Position numbers and translations under genes: made by a program. Below, piece by piece: positions 23,572-32,924 of a DNA stretch of 64,000 bases (position 1 is its first letter; each line of letters begins with the position of its first letter). Source of the DNA: Mucilaginibacter_A sp050954285 (GTDB lineage: Bacteria > Bacteroidota > Bacteroidia > Sphingobacteriales > Sphingobacteriaceae); NCBI GenBank assembly GCA_050954285.1, contig JBPBPL010000019.1:1-64000 (forward strand), in the 5' to 3' direction. The notes beneath the pieces are model-generated. The model saw only the letters and a list, made by a program, of their open reading frames with translations, had not been told where the DNA came from and ran no database searches.

Positions 23572-26500
23572 TTAGTTTAGATCTTTTTTCCCAAAATCCA
23601 CAATAACCGGAGTGGCTACGCAGATGGAAGAATACGTTCCGAAGCAAACACCGATCAACAAGGCGAAAGAGAACCCACGGATTACTTCTCCACCAAAAAT
23701 AAACAACACGATCAGCACAAAAATCACCGTTAAAGCAGTAATGATAGTACGGCTTAGCGTGCTGTTAATAGCATCATTGATAACTTCTTCCTGTTTATCA
23801 GTTTTAGAATTATGCAGGCCAAGGAACTCACGAATCCTGTCAAAAACAACAACGGTATCATTGATGGAATAACCGATTACCGTTAAAATAGCGGCTATAA
23901 AATTCTGATCAATATCTAAAGAGAATGGCAAAATTCCCCAGAATAAGGAAAAGAAACTTAACACCAGCAATGCATCATGAGCCGTTGCAATCAATGCGCC
24001 CAGGCTGAATTGCCATTTGCGGAAACGGATCAGGATATAAAACGAGATAACGAGGATGGCGAAAACCACCGAATAGATCGCACTCGTTTTTAAGTCGTTA
24101 GCAATAGTAGGACCTACTTTTTGCTGACTCATGATCTGGCTTGGATTGTTAACCAGTTTTAAGCCTTCCTTCAACTTGTTTGTAGCCTTTGTTTCTGCGG
24201 ATGGAGAATTATCATCTACTAAATACGGCGTCGTGATACGTAATTGCGGTTTAGCTGTACCAAAAGTTTTTACTTCTGTTGTAAGGTGATAAGTTTTATC
24301 CAAAGCATCTCGCACTTGCTGCGCATCAACTGGTTTTTCAAAACGGACAACATAAGTTCTTCCTCCTTTAAAATCCACACCCAAACTAAATCCTCTGGTG
24401 AAAATTGAAATGATTCCTGCCAGAATAAACAGACCGGAAAAAGCATAAAACTTAAATCTGTTTTTTACAAAAGCGTAATGTGCATTCTTGAAAGTATGTG
24501 CACTCCAAGGATTGGAAAACTTAATGTCCATGCCTTTTTCAATCATCCATTCAAAAATTAAACGGGAGATTAAAAGAGAACAAAATAGAGAAGTGATAAT
24601 ACCGATCAGCAACGTGGTTGCAAAACCCAGGATCGGGCCGGAACCAAACACGTATAAAATAATACCGGTTAAAAAAGTAGTGATGTTTGAATCCAGAATA
24701 GAAGGCATGGCATGAGTGAAACCATCCGCTACAGCAATCCGAACAGATTTGCCTTGTGCAAGCTCTTCCCGTACGCGTTCGTAAATCAATACGTTTGCAT
24801 CTACCGAAATACCTAATATTAAAACGATACCTGCTAAACCCGGCAAAGTTAATACGGCACCTAAACTGGCCAGTACGCCAAACAGGAAAAAAACGTTGAT
24901 AAAAACAGCAACAACCGCAACCGTACCAGCACGGTTATAATAAAATATCATGAAGATCAATACCACTACAAACCCAATCACGCAAGATAAAACACCTGCA
25001 TGAATGGCTTCCTGGCCTAAAGATGGCCCAACAATAGCTTCTTCAACAATTCGGGCAGGAGCAGGTAAGCGGCCGGCTTTCAGTACGTTGGCTAAATCCT
25101 TGGTATCATCAACCGTAAAACTTCCAGAGATAGAGGAAACACCACCAGATATTTCGTTTTGAACAGTTGGTGCAGAATATACATTATTATCCAGTACAAT
25201 AGCAATGGATTTTTTATTGTTTGCATCAGCAGCTGCGGCGGCTGTAACTGTGCGCCATTTTGCAGCACCGTCAGCATTCATGGTCATTTGAACTTCCGGA
25301 CTGCCTTTCTGATCATAATCATTCCGGGCATCTGCAATCACATCGCCAGCCAAAACTGGTCCACCATCGGCACCACTTAATTTAATGGCATATAATTCTA
25401 TACGCGGAATTTTATCGCCAAAACGCTGATTGTTATTTTCGTTCAGTGGCATGGCTTTTTCACCCCATAAAAAACGTACGTTTTGAGGGATAACCGCTTT
25501 TACATCTGCGCTGGCCAACAGTTTGTTTACTTTCGCGGTATCATTAACTGCTGAAAAACCAACAACCGGTCCCGGAACTGCCTGTATGCCACCGTTTTGT
25601 GAAGCATAAACATTTGGCCGGAGCATATTTTGATTCAACAAAGGACTATTAACAGCAGGATTGTTATTTTTTAAACTTTTAGAACTTGTGTCCGCCAGTT
25701 TGCTTTTTGCAACTTTATTTAACAAACTGGTATTTGCAGATGCTGTATCAGTTTTTGCAGATGCTGTTTTTACCGTGTCTTTTCCGGCGTTAGTTGCCAG
25801 TTTTGCTTTGGCAGCCAAAATATTATTAACGTTACCCAGCAGGTTTACAATTTCAGCATTGTCGAAAGTTTCGTAAAACTCCAGTTTGGCTGATCCTTGC
25901 AATAATTTACGTACCCGATCCGTATTGGATTCTGAAATTCCCGGCAACTCAATCAAAATACGGTTAGAACCGCTTTGTAATTGAATATTTGGTGCTGTTA
26001 CGCCAAATTTGTCAATCCGGCTTCTCAGGATGTTAAAAGAACGATCTACAGCGCTTTTAGCTTCATCCTGCAAATAACGTTTCACATCATTGTTGGAAGC
26101 ATCAAATCTGATCCGGCTCTGGCTTTCTTTTGTCGAAAAAATCGCAGCCAGTTTACCATTCGGGTTTAGTTTTTCGTAAGCATTTACAAATAAAGTGATG
26201 TAATCCGTCTGGCTGGTTTTTGTTTCCGTTTCTGCATTAGATAATGCCTGATTGAAAGCCTGATCGGTGTTGTTATCAGATAAAGATTTCACCAGTTCGG
26301 CCAGCGAAATCTGCATCGTAACGTTCATTCCGCCTTTTAAATCCAAACCTAACGCAAGCTCTTTGTCTTTACAGTACTGATAAGTATGGTTAAAAACAGG
26401 ATATACCGGTTGGGTTGCGATAGAATCAAGATAGGATTTTTCCTTTTCAGGATTACCTTTAGCATAATTTCTGGCATTACGCTCTACATTTTGCGCTACC

Positions 26501-26577
26501 CATGTAAAGGATAGCTGATAAAGGCAGACGATGGCCAGAACAATTGCGAAGAATTTAATTACTCCTTTACTTTGCAT
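23572..26577 (-). CDS. secDF: Fused protein-export membrane protein SecDF
   Basis: A 1001-residue fusion of SecD and SecF, the proton-driven subunits that help the Sec translocon pull proteins across the inner membrane. N-terminal membrane helix, then DLKGGMNVTMQISL and the P1 domain, with FNILRSRIDKFGVTAPNIQL. GPSLGQEAIHAGVLS starts the first six-helix bundle with ISVDANVLIYERVREE; the SecF half has GVDFKGGRTYVVRFE and IGYSINDTVVVFDRIRE. About residues 250-330 hold a Lys/Ser/Thr/Asn-rich low-complexity insert. A near motif copy lies in the gene (24900). Confidence 0.96.
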   Translation of the reverse strand: MQSKGVIKFFAIVLAIVCLYQLSFTWVAQNVERNARNYAKGNPEKEKSYLDSIATQPVYPVFNHTYQYCKDKELALGLDLKGGMNVTMQISLAELVKSLSDNNTDQAFNQALSNAETETKTSQTDYITLFVNAYEKLNPNGKLAAIFSTKESQSRIRFDASNNDVKRYLQDEAKSAVDRSFNILRSRIDKFGVTAPNIQLQSGSNRILIELPGISESNTDRVRKLLQGSAKLEFYETFDNAEIVNLLGNVNNILAAKAKLATNAGKDTVKTASAKTDTASANTSLLNKVAKSKLADTSSKSLKNNNPAVNSPLLNQNMLRPNVYASQNGGIQAVPGPVVGFSAVNDTAKVNKLLASADVKAVIPQNVRFLWGEKAMPLNENNNQRFGDKIPRIELYAIKLSGADGGPVLAGDVIADARNDYDQKGSPEVQMTMNADGAAKWRTVTAAAAADANNKKSIAIVLDNNVYSAPTVQNEISGGVSSISGSFTVDDTKDLANVLKAGRLPAPARIVEEAIVGPSLGQEAIHAGVLSCVIGFVVVLIFMIFYYNRAGTVAVVAVFINVFFLFGVLASLGAVLTLPGLAGIVLILGISVDANVLIYERVREELAQGKSVRIAVADGFTHAMPSILDSNITTFLTGIILYVFGSGPILGFATTLLIGIITSLFCSLLISRLIFEWMIEKGMDIKFSNPWSAHTFKNAHYAFVKNRFKFYAFSGLFILAGIISIFTRGFSLGVDFKGGRTYVVRFEKPVDAQQVRDALDKTYHLTTEVKTFGTAKPQLRITTPYLVDDNSPSAETKATNKLKEGLKLVNNPSQIMSQQKVGPTIANDLKTSAIYSVVFAILVISFYILIRFRKWQFSLGALIATAHDALLVLSFFSLFWGILPFSLDIDQNFIAAILTVIGYSINDTVVVFDRIREFLGLHNSKTDKQEEVINDAINSTLSRTIITALTVIFVLIVLFIFGGEVIRGFSFALLIGVCFGTYSSICVATPVIVDFGKKDLN

Positions 26578-26690
26578 GTGCTGTTAAATGTATATGATGT
26601 TGTTGTTTATGGGTTTTTTAACAAGACGGCAAAGCTAACAAAAAAACACAGTTTTGGTTTTTTTAGTTGATAAAAGAAGCACGCCCGATC

Positions 26691-27170
26691 TTAACGATTC
26701 AGGGTGATGAAAGAGTAAGACAAAGAGCTTTTTTCGTCCGGCGCAAAATCCTGGCGATTGGTTTCCTGCCAGTCATTCAGATCAAATTCCGGAAAAAACG
26801 TATCGCCTTCAAATTCTTGGTGAATTCTAGTTAATTCAATCCGGGTTGCCAGCGGCAAAGCCTGACGATAAATTTCTGCGCCGCCAATGATAAAAATTTC
26901 TTTTTCTTCGGCACAAAGCTTCAGGCCATCTTCCAACGAAGCGACAGTTTCGCAGCCGTCTATATTTTTAAGCCTTCTGCTGATTACCACATTTCGGCGG
27001 TTGGGCAGCGGTTTTCCAATAGAATCATACGTTTTTCTACCCATAAAAACAGTATGACCGGTAGTTAGCTGCCTGAAATGTTTCAGATCTGCCGGCAAAT
27101 GCCAGATCAATTGATTGTTTTTGCCGATGACATTGTTGGATGAAATGGCAACAATTAAAGTAATTATCAT
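26691..27170 (-). CDS. folA: Dihydrofolate reductase
   Basis: A 159-residue DHFR that reduces dihydrofolate to tetrahydrofolate with NADPH. MIITLIVAISSNNVIGKNNQ opens the protein, followed by LIWHLPADLKHFRQLT with the catalytic acid (Asp near 29), VFMGRKTYDSIGKPLPNRRN and IFIIGGAEIYRQAL. I start at ATG 27170, just after the peptidase stop, rather than the longer frame at 27218. Together with thyA two genes upstream it covers the thymidylate/folate cycle. Confidence 0.95.
   Translation of the reverse strand: MIITLIVAISSNNVIGKNNQLIWHLPADLKHFRQLTTGHTVFMGRKTYDSIGKPLPNRRNVVISRRLKNIDGCETVASLEDGLKLCAEEKEIFIIGGAEIYRQALPLATRIELTRIHQEFEGDTFFPEFDLNDWQETNRQDFAPDEKSSLSYSFITLNR
27044..27055 (+). repeat. 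Dispersed 12-mer inside folA
   Basis: Exact TAAAAACAGTAT; the folA frame on the other strand reads HTVFM across it. Confidence 0.85.
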
Positions 27171-27172
27171 CG

Positions 27173-29053
27173 TTACTGAACCGTAAATTTGTTGTTGCTC
27201 ATATCGGCATCCATCCAAATCCCGCCATCCAAGTTTACTGAAGCTATTTTTTTAGGTGATAAAAGAAGCACACTGGTTTGCTTCTGGTTTTTCTCCCAAA
27301 CCGCCGGCGTTTGGTGGAAAGTTTGCGTGCTGCCATCTGCATAAACCACGTTCACATCAAACGGAACTGCAAAACCACCGATATTATCCACGATCAGGTT
27401 ATAACCTTTTTTAACTTGATCTAACTTTTGAACAGTCAGGTCAATGTAATAGCTGGAGAAGAACCAGTTGTTCCAAAACCAATCCAGGTTTTTGCCGGAA
27501 GCATTGCTCATTGAATAAAAGAAATCCCATGGAATTGGATGTTTGCCGTGCCAGCGATCCATAAACTCGTGCAAACTTTTTCGGAACAGTTCATCGCCCA
27601 GCATGTCTTTCAAAGCTAAATAAGCCAAAGACGGTTTACCATATTCGTTATCGCCTAAAATCCGGCCTGATGTCAGTTCGCCGCGTGTGATAATCGGTTG
27701 CTGTACTGTTTTTACCGATGGATTTTTGATCCAGCGGTTTACCCGAAACTGTTTGTAGTTTTCGGCAGCTTTTTCTTTTCCCAAATCAACCTGACCGATC
27801 AGATATTCAAAAGTGGTTGCCCAGCCTTCATCCATAAAGCCATAACTGGATTCGTTAATGCCCATATAAAACGGAAACCAGGTGTGGGCAATTTCATGTT
27901 CGGCCACAAACTGCGAAAAAGAGGTATCGCGTTCGGTGCCATCGTTCACCATCATGGGGTATTCCATATCGGCATAACCCTGCACAATTGTGGTTTTTGG
28001 AAAGGGATACGGCACGCCCGGCCAGTTTTTTGAAAGCCAGTTGAGCGAATGTTTGCCAAACTTAACCATGTAATGAAAATCTCTGGCCGTATCATTGTAA
28101 GCTGCTTGCACGCTTGCCCGCCTCTTCGTTTTTTCATCCACAATGGTGCTGCCCGCATCCCAGGCAAAATGATCGCTTAAAGCAACGGTTACATCAGTAA
28201 TATAATCGGCTTTCCATTTCCAGGTATTGGTTTGATTTTGAGCGGTTACCTGTTTATTTTGCAGTTCTGTTTTTGTGGCGATGTTAAAAATAGCATCCGA
28301 ATTCATGGATTCGTTTAAACGTTTGGCATAAGTCGGCTGCAAAACAGCCGCCGGATTTTGAAGCGTTCCCGTGGCCCAAACCACATAGTTTTTCGGTACG
28401 GTAACCTGGAAAGTATAGTTGTTAAAATCGTTGTAAAACTCACGGCCACCGGTAAAATCTAATCGGTCCCAGCCGTTGTAATCATCATAAACCGAAACCC
28501 TCGGATAATAATACGCCAGAAAATATGTCGTGCTATCAATCATGCCTTCACGGCCTTGCTGCGGCGAAATAAAATAATGCCAGTTAACATTGATTTTAAT
28601 TGAATCGTGCGGCAGCATAGGTTTATCCAAATCCACATTTTGCCAGGTAAAATGGCCCGGATTATCGGGTAAAGATTTTAACTTTCCGCTCACGATAAAC
28701 TGGTCAATCACCGTTCCGTTGCTTAGCGTATCCCGTTTGCTGTTTGGGTTTCTGCTTGGCAGTTTATGGCTGTTTTGGATGATGCGCATCACTAATTGTT
28801 TCAGCGTATCCGGACTGTTGTTGAAATAGGTAATCTCTTCAGTTCCGCGGATCAACCGGTCTGGCGGCAAAGCGGTTACCGAAATTTTATAATTGCCATG
28901 ATTTTGCCAGTAACTTTTGCCTGGCTTGCCATTGGTTAAATGCGTGCCTTTTTGATAAGCTTTGGCAATATCATCAGGCATGGATAAATTTTGTGCTTTC
29001 AAACCTGAAAAACCAGTGGTAAAAACAGCAAGGAAAATTAACTTTTTAAACAT
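27173..29053 (-). CDS. M1 family zinc metallopeptidase, secreted
   Basis: A 626-residue aminopeptidase-type enzyme with signal peptide (MFKKLIFLAVFTTGFSGLKA). The zinc site is VAEHEIAHTWFPFYMG followed 18 residues later by the Glu of FMDEGWATTFEYL. The GAMEN-like substrate loop appears as the variant GYADMEYPMMVND. The C-terminal part is a beta domain. Probably periplasmic or outer-surface peptide degradation. It lies between thyA and folA on one strand with only two bases before folA; no functional link is evident. Two near motif copies (27260, 29020) lie inside it. Confidence 0.92.
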   Translation of the reverse strand: MFKKLIFLAVFTTGFSGLKAQNLSMPDDIAKAYQKGTHLTNGKPGKSYWQNHGNYKISVTALPPDRLIRGTEEITYFNNSPDTLKQLVMRIIQNSHKLPSRNPNSKRDTLSNGTVIDQFIVSGKLKSLPDNPGHFTWQNVDLDKPMLPHDSIKINVNWHYFISPQQGREGMIDSTTYFLAYYYPRVSVYDDYNGWDRLDFTGGREFYNDFNNYTFQVTVPKNYVVWATGTLQNPAAVLQPTYAKRLNESMNSDAIFNIATKTELQNKQVTAQNQTNTWKWKADYITDVTVALSDHFAWDAGSTIVDEKTKRRASVQAAYNDTARDFHYMVKFGKHSLNWLSKNWPGVPYPFPKTTIVQGYADMEYPMMVNDGTERDTSFSQFVAEHEIAHTWFPFYMGINESSYGFMDEGWATTFEYLIGQVDLGKEKAAENYKQFRVNRWIKNPSVKTVQQPIITRGELTSGRILGDNEYGKPSLAYLALKDMLGDELFRKSLHEFMDRWHGKHPIPWDFFYSMSNASGKNLDWFWNNWFFSSYYIDLTVQKLDQVKKGYNLIVDNIGGFAVPFDVNVVYADGSTQTFHQTPAVWEKNQKQTSVLLLSPKKIASVNLDGGIWMDADMSNNKFTVQ

Positions 29054-29065
29054 GTGCTTCTTTTA
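29054..29065 (-). repeat. Near copy of dispersed 12-mer upstream of M1 peptidase
   Basis: TAAAAGAAGCAC on the minus strand touches the peptidase start codon and differs from the consensus only in the last base. Confidence 0.6.
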
Positions 29066-29086
29066 TCGGGTAAAATTTCGTGTGAT

Positions 29087-29881
29087 TTAGACTGCTACTT
29101 GTCCTTTAATGTGCGGCCAGGCTTCGTAATTTTCAAGCGTAAAATCTTCAAATTTAAAGCTGAAAATATCTTTTACTTCCGGGTTGATTTTCATGATTGG
29201 TAGTGTTTTCGGCTCACGGCTCAGTTGCAAATTAGCTTGTTCGATATGGTTATTGTAGATATGCGCATCACCCAAAGTATGGATAAAATCGCCCGGTTCC
29301 AGGTTGCAAACCTGTGCCAGCATCAGCGTAAGCAACGCGTAAGAAGCAATATTAAACGGCACGCCCAGAAAAATATCGGCACTGCGCTGGTACAACTGAC
29401 AAGACAATTTTCCATCGGCCACATAAAACTGAAACAGACAATGGCAGGGCGGTAAAGCCATTTTATTCACGTCGGCCACGTTCCAGGCTGAAACCATAAT
29501 ACGGCGGGAATCAGGGTTTTGCTTTAACTGACTGACAACCTGACTGATCTGATCAATATGGTTTCTATCCGGCGTTGGCCAGCTTCGCCACTGATAACCG
29601 TAAACCGGGCCGAGGTTTCCGTCAGCATCTGCCCATTCGTCCCAAATTTTTACACCGTTTTCTTTGAGATACCGGATGTTGGTATCACCGCTCAAAAACC
29701 ACAGCAATTCATGGATGATCGACTTTAAATGCAGCTTTTTCGTCGTCACCACCGGAAAACCTTCCTTCAAATTAAAACGCATCTGGTAACCAAAAACGCT
29801 GATGGTTCCGGTTCCGGTTCGGTCGTGTTTCTGGTTGCCGGTCTCCAAAACATGGCGCATCAAATCCTGGTATTGTTTCAT
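29087..29881 (-). CDS. thyA: Thymidylate synthase
   Basis: A 264-residue ThyA, exactly the length of the E. coli enzyme. It methylates dUMP to dTMP using methylene-tetrahydrofolate, yielding dihydrofolate that FolA recycles. Catalytic Cys is in LPPCHCLFQFYV (Cys near 146); other signatures are DRTGTGTISVFGYQMRFNL, ELLWFLSGDTNIRYL, SCQLYQRSADIFLGVPFNIA and GDAHIYNNHIEQ. The gene order thyA, M1 peptidase, folA on the minus strand suggests one transcript. Confidence 0.97.
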   Translation of the reverse strand: MKQYQDLMRHVLETGNQKHDRTGTGTISVFGYQMRFNLKEGFPVVTTKKLHLKSIIHELLWFLSGDTNIRYLKENGVKIWDEWADADGNLGPVYGYQWRSWPTPDRNHIDQISQVVSQLKQNPDSRRIMVSAWNVADVNKMALPPCHCLFQFYVADGKLSCQLYQRSADIFLGVPFNIASYALLTLMLAQVCNLEPGDFIHTLGDAHIYNNHIEQANLQLSREPKTLPIMKINPEVKDIFSFKFEDFTLENYEAWPHIKGQVAV

Positions 29882-29897
29882 GTTGATTTTAAGGCGA

Positions 29898-29909
29898 TAA
29901 AAGAAGCAT
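29898..29909 (+). repeat. Dispersed 12-mer between thyA and ispE
   Basis: Exact TAAAAGAAGCAT in the divergent promoter region, directly upstream of the candidate ispE -33 element. Confidence 0.85.
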
Positions 29910-29912
29910 CGC

Positions 29913-29942
29913 TTAGCTGCAAAGAAAAATAATCTATTTTTG
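29913..29942 (+). promoter_or_regulatory. Candidate ispE promoter
   Basis: TTA (29913-29915), 19 bases, TATTTTTG (29935-29942). The -7 box fits TAnnTTTG exactly; the -33 differs from TTG by one base. Confidence 0.45.
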
Positions 29943-29976
29943 GAATCCTATAAATGTTTAAAAGTAAGCTTTCCGG

Positions 29977-30780
29977 ATGATCGTCTTCCCAAATGCCAAA
30001 ATAAATATCGGTTTAAATGTAATTAACAAACGTGCCGATGGTTATCACAACCTGGAAACTGTTTTCTATCCGGTAAAAATCCATGATGCGCTGGAAGTTA
30101 TTTTGAGTGATCACCTCAGTTTTACTTCTTCGGGAATCAATATTCCCGGAAATCCTGAAAATAATCTGTGTTTAAAAGCTTATCAGCTAATTAAAACTGA
30201 TTATGATTTGCCTCTGGTGAGCATTCATCTGCATAAAAATATTCCGATTGGAGCTGGTTTGGGCGGAGGTTCTGCGGATTGCGGATTTTTTATCAAGCTT
30301 TTGAATGAACTGTGTCAACTTGGTTTGTCCGCAGAAACGATGCAAAATTATGCACGGAAATTGGGTGCGGATTGTGCTTTTTTTATCGACAATAAACCGG
30401 TTTTTGCTTTTGAAAAAGGTGATCAGTTTGAAGATGTTGCTCTTGATCTTTCTTCGTATTATTTAGTTTTAGTGATGCCGCCAGTTCATGTTTCTACAGC
30501 CGAAGCTTATGGTGGCGTTCAACCAAAATCTGCTGAATTTAATTTGAAATCAGCTTTGAAATTTCCGATTCAGGAATGGAAAAACAGAATCAAAAATGAT
30601 TTTGAACTATCTGTATTTCAGCACCATCCCCAAATTTTATCGGTAAAAGAAGCATTGTACGAAAACGGAGCTTTGTATGCCGCTATGAGTGGGAGCGGGG
30701 CTTCGGTGTTTGGTATTTTTAGTAAAAAACCTGATTTGCAGGAACTGGAACAGGCAAATCAGGTTTTTTATGATATTTAG
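29977..30780 (+). CDS. ispE: 4-diphosphocytidyl-2-C-methyl-D-erythritol kinase
   Basis: A 267-residue GHMP kinase of the MEP isoprenoid pathway, phosphorylating CDP-methylerythritol with ATP. Motifs: FPNAKINIGLNVINKRADGY at the N-terminus, IPIGAGLGGGSADCGFFIK (ATP loop, about 90), and MSGSGASVFGIF near 236-247. The last 19 codons form a hairpin at the DNA level (see terminator). A motif copy at 30644 encodes VKEA. The gene converges with the dehydrogenase gene six bases away. Confidence 0.96.
   Translation: MIVFPNAKINIGLNVINKRADGYHNLETVFYPVKIHDALEVILSDHLSFTSSGINIPGNPENNLCLKAYQLIKTDYDLPLVSIHLHKNIPIGAGLGGGSADCGFFIKLLNELCQLGLSAETMQNYARKLGADCAFFIDNKPVFAFEKGDQFEDVALDLSSYYLVLVMPPVHVSTAEAYGGVQPKSAEFNLKSALKFPIQEWKNRIKNDFELSVFQHHPQILSVKEALYENGALYAAMSGSGASVFGIFSKKPDLQELEQANQVFYDI
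30644..30655 (+). repeat. Dispersed 12-mer inside ispE
   Basis: Exact TAAAAGAAGCAT; read as VKEAL. Confidence 0.85.
30723..30770. terminator. Bidirectional terminator embedded in the ispE coding sequence
   Basis: Perfect 17-base arms TAAAAAACCTGATTTGC (30723-30739) and GCAAATCAGGTTTTTTA (30754-30770), 14-base loop. A-run and T-run at both ends. It lies wholly before the ispE stop (30778-30780) and also faces the convergent minus-strand gene ending at 30787. Confidence 0.85.
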
Positions 30781-30786
30781 ATTGGG

Positions 30787-31674
30787 CTATAATCCGGCAT
30801 CATCGGTTACGCCGTGGCCAAAACCTTCCACCCAGTCGCGGTCGCCCCAACCTTTGGCAACGGCGGTGAGCAAACGATTGTGCACAGCTGCAGCGAACGG
30901 CATCGGCATTTCGCTTTTTTGAGACAATGCTAAGGCCAAACGTGCATCTTTATAACCTAATCTGGCTTTAAAACCAACTGGTTCGTAGCTTTTTTTAGCG
31001 ATCAGTTTGCCATAATTCTGATAAATGGGCGCATTAAACAACGTTGATCCGAAAAAGTCTGCCATTTGTTGCGGGTCAATGCCGTTTTTTTCGCCCAGCG
31101 TAAATGCTTCGGCCATCATTTCCATGGAAGCCATAATCATGAAGTTGCCGGCAATCTTGACTACGTTAGCTTTGCCGGCTTCCTCGCCAAAATCAAAAAT
31201 TCCCTGGCTCATTGCTTCCAGAATTGGCTTCGATGCTTCTTTTATCGATGCTTTTCCGGAAGTGCAAACAAACAATTTTTGTGCGGCTGCTGCTTCCGGC
31301 CGACCAAAAACCGGTGCCGTTAAATACTGCGAACCATTTTGCTCATGCAATTCATTCAGTTTCACAGCAGTTTCTGGCGAGATTGTGCTCATTGAAATAT
31401 GCACAGCATCTTTAGCAATAGATTTTAATAAACCCTGTTCGCCGGCAACTGCCTCTTCCAGAATCGAATCCTCGGAAAGCATCGATACTATAAATTTTAC
31501 ATTGGCAGCAGCCTCTTCCGGCGTTTTGCAAACCATGATTTTATCCTGGTCCAATTCATCAGCTTTGGATGTTGTGCGGTTATAAACCTGTAATTCGTAA
31601 CCTACTTTAATCAGGTTTTTAGCCATGGGCAAACCCATATTTCCCAATCCTATAAATCCTATTTTTTCTTTCAT
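30787..31674 (-). CDS. NAD(P)-dependent beta-hydroxyacid dehydrogenase (3-hydroxyisobutyrate dehydrogenase family)
   Basis: A 295-residue enzyme with a Rossmann N-terminus (KIGFIGLGNMGLPMAKNLIK) and the helical C-terminal domain of the family. Substrate-binding DAVHISMSTISPETA, TAPVFGRPEAAAAQKLFVCT and the catalytic-Lys region NVVKIAGNFMIMASMEMMAE are present. NRTTSKADELD after strand 2 favours NADP (Asn-Arg-Thr). The substrate is uncertain: glyoxylate/succinic semialdehyde reductases share this look. Two bases separate it from the LapA-type gene upstream. Confidence 0.88.
   Translation of the reverse strand: MKEKIGFIGLGNMGLPMAKNLIKVGYELQVYNRTTSKADELDQDKIMVCKTPEEAAANVKFIVSMLSEDSILEEAVAGEQGLLKSIAKDAVHISMSTISPETAVKLNELHEQNGSQYLTAPVFGRPEAAAAQKLFVCTSGKASIKEASKPILEAMSQGIFDFGEEAGKANVVKIAGNFMIMASMEMMAEAFTLGEKNGIDPQQMADFFGSTLFNAPIYQNYGKLIAKKSYEPVGFKARLGYKDARLALALSQKSEMPMPFAAAVHNRLLTAVAKGWGDRDWVEGFGHGVTDDAGL
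31233..31244 (-). repeat. Dispersed 12-mer inside dehydrogenase gene
   Basis: Exact core; the gene, on the same strand, reads ASIKEAS across it. Confidence 0.85.
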
Positions 31675-31676
31675 AA

Positions 31677-31949
31677 TTATTCGCTGATATAATCCCTATC
31701 TTCCTGACTTAGTGTATCATTAGGGCTTTGATTGTTGTTGGAATTGGGATCATCCGTGATACGTTTAGGCCAGTTTGCAAGCATTAAACCGACGATCACA
31801 CCCAAAAAAATTGCACCGGTGAGGATGACTAATTTGGGTAGATATAAATCCCACACCAGAACTTTAAATTTTACTTCATCTGCATTTTGCATCAAAATTA
31901 TGGTGATAAAAACAGTAAGTAAAATGAGAAAAAGCGTTTTAAATTTCAT
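31677..31949 (-). CDS. LapA/DUF1049 family small membrane protein
   Basis: A 90-residue inner-membrane protein with two hydrophobic segments (LFLILLTVFITIILMQNA and LPKLVILTGAIFLGVIVGLM) separated by a short strand EVKFKVLVWDLYLP, the pattern of the LapA domain, and an acidic tail. In other bacteria LapA-type proteins work in lipopolysaccharide assembly control; here that is only a family-level guess. A near motif copy (31907) lies in its early codons. Confidence 0.8.
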   Translation of the reverse strand: MKFKTLFLILLTVFITIILMQNADEVKFKVLVWDLYLPKLVILTGAIFLGVIVGLMLANWPKRITDDPNSNNNQSPNDTLSQEDRDYISE

Positions 31950-32012
31950 ACTTCAATCTGGCAACAGGAGAATGGGAGCGGATGTTTTTATTCTATAACA
32001 AAAACTGCAAAA

Positions 32013-32924
32013 TCATACGGCTTGTTTCAATTTGTATTTGGCAATTTTTTGCTGAGCTACCGGAAACATAAATATGGTGGAAAGGATCAGCACAGCGCCG
32101 ATCCAAAATCCGGGAGTCATTTTTTTCAAGTCGCCAAAAAAAACAAACGCCATAATAATACCATAAACAGGTTCTAAGTTGGTAATAAGCGCCACCCGAA
32201 AAGCAGACAAATGCTGCATGACAGAAACCCCTGCCACGTAAGCAACCGACGTACAAACGGTGCCCAAAAGAAGTAAATAAGCCAGGTCATCATTTTTTAA
32301 CGCCAGGCTGTGTTTGAAACCTCCGGTGAAAAACAGATAAATTGAGATCCAGAAAAATGCGCCGGAAAGTTCGTAAAAAGCAATTACAGGAGCAGGTTTT
32401 TGTTTGGCAAACTGTGAATTTATGATGGTAAAAATACTTGCTGCAGAAGCACTGATCAACCCTAAAATAATTCCCTTGGTGTATTGGATTTCAAACTTAA
32501 AAATCAAAAATATACCGGTAATGATGATTAACCCTGCCACAATTTCAAGTTTGGAGATTTTTTTATTGGTAACCAATGGCTCAAAAACTGCCGTGAAAAG
32601 TGTTGCTGCCGATAAGCAAACCAGTGTTACAGATACCGTAGAGATTTTGATCGACTGGAAAAAAAGCAGCCAGTGCAGCCCGACTATGGCACCGGTAAAT
32701 ACAAATTGCAGGAAAGATTTCCAACTGATTTTAAAATTGGTACGGGTAAAAATAAAGTATAAAAAGAGCGATACAAAAGCAATCAGCAAGCGGTACCAAA
32801 CCAGATAAACTGCAGAAACTGAAATAAGCGCGCCTAAAATTCCGGTAAAACCCCATATAAAAACAGTACAATGCAGGATGAGCAGATTTTTTTCTTCCTC
32901 ATTAATTGAAGGTTTGAATTTCAT
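32013..32924 (-). CDS. EamA-family transporter (drug/metabolite superfamily)
   Basis: A 303-residue inner-membrane protein with about ten membrane helices and two EamA repeats (first GLHWLLFFQSIKISTVSVTL, second LLLGTVCTSVAYVAGVSVMQ and ALITNLEPVYGIIMAFVFFG). Such carriers export amino acids, nucleosides or other metabolites; substrate unknown. It starts in a TAATG overlap with lptF/G, so is translated from the same message as the LptF/G and Tgt genes. Confidence 0.87.
   Translation of the reverse strand: MKFKPSINEEEKNLLILHCTVFIWGFTGILGALISVSAVYLVWYRLLIAFVSLFLYFIFTRTNFKISWKSFLQFVFTGAIVGLHWLLFFQSIKISTVSVTLVCLSAATLFTAVFEPLVTNKKISKLEIVAGLIIITGIFLIFKFEIQYTKGIILGLISASAASIFTIINSQFAKQKPAPVIAFYELSGAFFWISIYLFFTGGFKHSLALKNDDLAYLLLLGTVCTSVAYVAGVSVMQHLSAFRVALITNLEPVYGIIMAFVFFGDLKKMTPGFWIGAVLILSTIFMFPVAQQKIAKYKLKQAV

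Noticed and set aside
27171..27218. Longer folA frame from 27218
   Set aside because: It overlaps the end of the peptidase gene and precedes the canonical MIITLIVAIS start of DHFR.
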